This document shows, one piece after another, positions 1-4,000 of a stretch of 6,119 bases of DNA. Location of the stretch: NCBI GenBank assembly GCA_002254285.1, contig NIUZ01000112.1:1-6119 (forward strand), read 5' to 3'. Under the pieces are notes generated by a model that was not told the origin of the DNA, searched no databases, and worked only from the letters and a program-made list of their open reading frames with translations. Every line of letters starts with the position of its first letter. Position 1 is the stretch's first letter. Origin of the DNA: Bacteroidetes bacterium 4572_112 (lineage in GTDB: Bacteria; Bacteroidota; Bacteroidia; Bacteroidales; UBA1556). Both the position numbers and the translations under genes were made by a program.

Positions 1-75
1 TTCTTCTGTTTTATGGGCTGTTTCCTCATCTGCTATGACAACCATTTTAACATTTTCATCATCTGCGTATGAACT
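1..75. other. Left-edge segment discordant with the downstream gene
   Basis: These bases do not continue the PKD gene that follows. In the PKD frame they read as a hydrophobic, cysteine-rich string ending in a TGA at 70-72, directly before the first residues of the PKD fold. None of this resembles an exported Bacteroidota protein. On the minus strand the same bases read as a stop-free acidic stretch (ADDENVKMVVIADEETAHK within it) that looks more like real protein than any plus-strand reading. I infer a junction near 70-85, from either an assembly chimera or a genuine rearrangement. The protein family of the minus-strand fragment is not recognised, and 25 codons are too few to call a gene. 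Confidence 0.4.
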
Positions 76-600
76 GATTTTATAGCCGATATAACTACAG
101 GAGCAGCTCCTATTGATATAAGCTTTTTCGACCTTACAACCAATGGTACAGTGGATTCTTGGTTCTGGAATTTTGGTGATGGACAAACTAGTGATATTAA
201 AAACCCTATTCATCAATATACCACAGAGGGTGTATATCATGTGTCGTTAACTGTTACAAACGAAAACGGCACTCAATCAATAGTTAAGGATAGCTATATT
301 GATGTATTACCTAATGGTATAGAGGATATTGCCAATAATTTTGACATTGCAGTTTTTCCTAATCCTTATAAAGGAAGTACAAATATTGCCTATAACTTAT
401 TAAAAGATGAGAGGGTGAATATACAAATCTATAGTAGCCTCGGCGAATTAGTTGATATCGTTGTTGACGAAAATCAAAATCCAGGAAGTTATAAATATAA
501 GTTTAGTGCTATTGACAAAGGTCGTAGTACTGGAGTTTACTTCTTAAGAATGACAATAGGAGATAAGGTTATAACAAAACGATTGGTACAAGTTAAGTAG
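73..600 (+). CDS. 3' part of a secreted PKD-domain protein with T9SS type A sorting domain
   Basis: This is the C-terminal 175 residues of a probable type IX secretion cargo; the N-terminus, signal peptide and any catalytic domain are missing. The PKD domain fills residues 1-79. It shows the usual hallmarks: an opening TDFIAD strand, WFWNFGDG at about 30-37, then NP.H.Y, G.Y.V.LTV.N and a closing YIDV strand. A short linker leads to the sorting domain (about residues 90-175), which has VFPNP at 94-98, the IYSSLGELV turn, GVYFLRM and a basic end (ITKRLVQVK). In known cargo this domain directs passage through the outer membrane and is then removed, often with attachment to surface lipopolysaccharide. 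A GTG at 151 could be called as a start, but it lies inside the PKD fold and would destroy it, so the frame is annotated back to 73. The in-frame TGA at 70-72 marks either a junction or a truncation. The role of the whole protein is unknown. Confidence 0.88.
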   Translation, partial: TDFIADITTGAAPIDISFFDLTTNGTVDSWFWNFGDGQTSDIKNPIHQYTTEGVYHVSLTVTNENGTQSIVKDSYIDVLPNGIEDIANNFDIAVFPNPYKGSTNIAYNLLKDERVNIQIYSSLGELVDIVVDENQNPGSYKYKFSAIDKGRSTGVYFLRMTIGDKVITKRLVQVK

Positions 601-615
601 TATAATTTATTTTTC

Positions 616-655
616 AATAAAGTCTTCATTTCTTAAGAGAGATGGAGACTTTATT
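616..655 (+). terminator. Rho-independent-type terminator hairpin
   Basis: Starting 16 bases after the stop codon of the PKD/T9SS gene, positions 616-633 pair with 638-655. The stem has about 18 base pairs, including two G-T wobbles (626/645 and 630/641), and a four-base loop (TAAG, 634-637). The core is AAAGTCTTCAT against ATGGAGACTTT. A T-rich stretch follows (ATTTATTTTTA, 656-666). The stem is long but AT-rich, with a weak outer end. It separates the two genes, so they are probably transcribed independently. Confidence 0.8.
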
Positions 656-671
656 ATTTATTTTTAGACTA

Positions 672-705
672 TTTTGGCTTCTCTTAAAATATTTAATTAC
701 ATTTG
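672..705 (+). promoter_or_regulatory. Candidate Bacteroidota promoter (TTTG / TAnnTTTG)
   Basis: TTTTG at 672-676 lies 21 bases before TACATTTG at 698-705. The second element matches the TAnnTTTG -7 consensus of the Bacteroidota primary sigma factor exactly, and the first fits the -33 TTTG element at an accepted spacing. It lies just past the upstream terminator and points toward the giant gene. Transcription would begin near 710-713, leaving an untranslated leader of about 225 bases, which is long. In sequence this AT-rich such a match can arise by chance, so this is only a candidate. Confidence 0.4.
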
Positions 706-719
706 TTTCTAATAATTAA

Positions 720-736
720 ATAGGTATATTACCTAT
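720..736. repeat. Perfect 7-bp inverted repeat in the leader
   Basis: ATAGGTA (720-726) and TACCTAT (730-736) are exact reverse complements separated by TAT. The repeat begins about 15 bases after the candidate -7 element, so it would lie at or just after the transcription start. It could be an operator half-site pair or a short RNA hairpin. It is short, so chance is possible. Confidence 0.3.
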
Positions 737-937
737 AACAAATAAGAGAATCACAGTATTAATTAGTCTAATAATTTGTTTCTTTTGCATTATTAAATTA
801 GTTTTAGCACTAATATTTAATTAGCTCAAATAATTAGATGTAACAATCGCAAATAATAAAATTACATCTTTGTAGTTATTTTTTATTAAATGCTTTATAG
901 CAGGAATCTAAACGTATCAATTAATTAACAATTTGTT

Positions 938-1003
938 ATGAAAAATCTTTACCTTCTAATAATTATCATATTATTTGTGATGATTAATTCTACAATAAAG
1001 GCA
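938..1003 (+). other. Signal peptide region of the giant protein
   Basis: Residues 1-22 have a short positive start (MKN), a hydrophobic core rich in L and I (about residues 4-16) and a polar end, NSTIKA, with Ala at the probable cleavage position. The mature protein would begin TSIIVGG. No lipobox cysteine is present, so this looks like a Sec/signal peptidase I substrate rather than a lipoprotein. Confidence 0.8.
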
Positions 1004-4000
1004 ACATCAATTATTGTAGGTGGACCTATTGGTGTTAATACAACATGGAATGTTGACACTATAAATATTGTAAGTGATGTTACTGTAAACGATAATGTTT
1101 TATTATTAATAGCAGAAGGAACTTATGTTCAGTTTATGGGACATTATAGTCTTAATATTCAAGGACAATTATTGGCCCAAGGAACTCCCGAAAATAGAAT
1201 TATTTTTACAGCATATAATTCAATTATTGGGTGGGCAGGAATTAGGTTTGACAATACACCTACATCAAATAATCAGTCATTTATTGAATACTGTACAATT
1301 ACTTATGGAAAGGCCAATACAGGTACTGCCGAAGAAAAAATGGGTGGAGCAATATTTGTAAAAGGCACTTCAGATTTAGTTATTCGAAATAATATATTAT
1401 CAAATAATTCAGCATCAAATTATGGAGGAGCAATAACCTGTCGTTATAGCGCATCTCCGACAATAGCGAACAATATTATTTGCAACAACTCTTCAAATAA
1501 TTATGGAGGAGGAATATATTTGTATAATAATGCTATTCCAAAAATAGCTAATAATACAATTACTAATAACTCAGCTTCGCAAGGTGGTGGAATCTATGCT
1601 AATCAATCAAATCCATATATATATAATAATATTATAAGTGGAAATCAAGCATCTTCTAATTCTCAGTTGAATACAGGTTTAACTAGAGTAAACTATAATA
1701 TTATTGAGGGAGGTTATAGTGGTGGTAACTATAATGTATTACCCATATTTGTAAATCCATCTTCAGGAGTTGGAACCTTATATGATGGAGCTGCTGCTGA
1801 TTGGTCTTTGCAATCAGCTTCAAATGCAATAAATCATGGTTATCCAACGGCTAGCACTGTACAAAGTTTCTTTAATATTAGCAATTTTGATGCATACGGA
1901 AATTTTAGATTTGATAATAACAGAGTTGACATTGGTGCCGTAGAATATATTTCATCAATAGAGGCTTGTGGTCATATTACTTCAAATACAGTTTGGTCAG
2001 GTAATGTATTAGTAAATTGTGATGTTATTGTAGATAATGGAGTAACATTAACTGTACAAGAAGGTACTAAAGTATTATTTACAGGACATTACAAACTTGA
2101 TATAAAAGGTCGCATAGTAGCTAAAGGTACTCATGATAATTATATATCATATACTGCATGGGATACAGAAGAAGGTTGGCAAGGAATTTCTTTAGTTTCA
2201 ATTCCTACTTCAAATGATTCTACAATAATAGAATATTGTAAAATAAGCAATAAAGTATATACTAACACAGGAGAAACCCATGGTGCTATATATATTAGTG
2301 CGTCGAACAAAATTTTAATAAGAAACAGTATTATCGCAAATAATAAAGGTAAGTATGGAGGGGGACTTACTATATATAATTCATCTATTAATCTAATAGG
2401 TAACTTAATTGGGCATAATGAAGCAATATCTAATGGAGCAGGAATAAGATTTAGTAGTGATGGATCTAATATAATCAACAATACTATTGTTGCTAACAAA
2501 AACACTGGAACTAACAGTGGCTCAGGAATTTATTTTGGAGGTACTACAACTAGTACTTTAAAAAACAACATTGTATATTTAAATGCAAATACTAATTTGT
2601 CATATTCTTTAACAGATAATATTAATAGCTCAGGTAAGGATGTTACTTATTCGTGTGTACAGGGTACTTATGCAGGATCAAATAACATATCATCCGATCC
2701 AAATTTTAAAAATGCCACAACTATAATAGGACGTAGTAAATTAATCTCAAATTATAATTATGCTGTAGAAGATGGTTCTGATGTTATAGATGCAGGAACC
2801 ACTGTTTCAGTGCAGCATTTGCCATCATTAGATTTGGCTGGTAAAACCAGAAACTATAGTGCCGAAATTGATATGGGTGCATATGAAGATAAATCATCAT
2901 TATCAGTATGTGGTACTATATCGTCAGATGTAATATGGAATGCTAATACAATAAATATAGATTGTGATGTAACAATAGCAAATGGTGTTACAGTAACTAT
3001 TGTACCTGGTACTAAGGTTAATTTTAATGGACATTATAATATAGATGTACAAGGGCGTATAGTTGCTGATGGTACAGAATCAAGTAAAATTCTTTTTACA
3101 GCAACAAATACTAACGATGGTTGGAATTCTATGTATGTTCATGGTAGTACAAGTAATGACTCTACGGTACTAAATTATTGTAAATTTGAATACAGTAAAA
3201 ACACTAGCGGATCAACTTCTGAAGGTGGAGGTGCCTTAACAATAAAAAATAATAAAACTAGAGTATCTAATTGTGAGTTCGAAAATAATCAAACAAATAC
3301 ATACGGTGGAGCTATTCAAGTTTATTATAGTTCTCCTTTAATTCATTCTAATTATATGCATGCTAACTCTGCAAGTCAAAGAGGTGGAGCCATGTACGTA
3401 TTTTACTATAAAAGTAATTCAAGTGATCCCGATTTAATTATAAGGAATAACATAATGTATAACAATTCTTCGTCAAAGGGTGGAGCAATGTATTTCTACA
3501 GTCCAAACTCAATTGTTATTAATAATAAAATCATCAATAATACTGCTAGCGCAGAAGGAGGAGGAATCTACTATTATGGAAATAGGTTTTCTAATATTAA
3601 TAATAACCTAATAGCCAACAACGATGCAGGAACTATTGGTGGTGGTGTATACTTAAGTGGATGTAAATCTACGTTCTCTAATAATACCATTGCAAATAAT
3701 AAAGCAAATACTGCTGGTGGAGGTATCTATTGTTATAATAATTCGGATCCTGTATTAAGAAATACTATTATATATGGTAATATGCATAATAATAGTTCTT
3801 TTACTGCAAATCAGCTATACATATCTGATAACCTTTCGGACCCTAAATTTTACAATTGTGATATTAAAGGAGGAAAAAATGGTATAGAAGGAGGAGGATC
3901 AGGTGTTGAATATTCCGGAGATTATGACAATAATATAGATATAAACCCCGATTTTGAAGACCCAACAGCAAGTTACGGATCAGGTTCTTCTGCTATTAAT

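Larger units (their letters stand above)
601..937. other. Intergenic region between the two surface-protein genes
   Basis: This 337-base gap is very AT-rich and has no convincing coding frame. It holds the terminator hairpin at 616-655, the promoter match at 672-705 and the inverted repeat at 720-736. It also holds a weaker interrupted repeat: AGATGTAA at 836-843 faces TTACATCT at 862-869 with an 18-base spacer. CATCTTTG at 865-872 resembles a -7 element with one mismatch but has no clear -33 partner. No tRNA, riboswitch or mobile-element end was recognised. Confidence 0.7.

Noticed and set aside
1..249. A minus-strand gene entering from the left edge and reaching about position 249
   Set aside because: Beyond about position 85 the minus-strand frame is simply antisense to the PKD domain. 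Only the first 75 bases have a credible minus-strand reading, which is too short to annotate as a gene.
151..600. A separate small gene starting at GTG 151
   Set aside because: GTG 151 falls in the middle of the PKD fold. Codons from 73 onward supply its first strands, so this is an internal codon of a larger gene cut at its 5' side.
1125..1361. A 78-codon plus-strand reading frame starting inside beta-helix module 1
   Set aside because: It lies in another frame of the giant gene, has no recognisable motif, and the main frame is clearly the coding one (repeat structure and signal peptide).
2140..2505. A 121-codon minus-strand reading frame rich in Leu and Ile that looks like a membrane protein
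   Set aside because: It is the antisense of the N- and I-rich repeats of module 2; AAT, ATA and TAT codons read backwards give I, Y and L. The sense frame has conserved repeat motifs, so the apparent membrane segments are artefacts.
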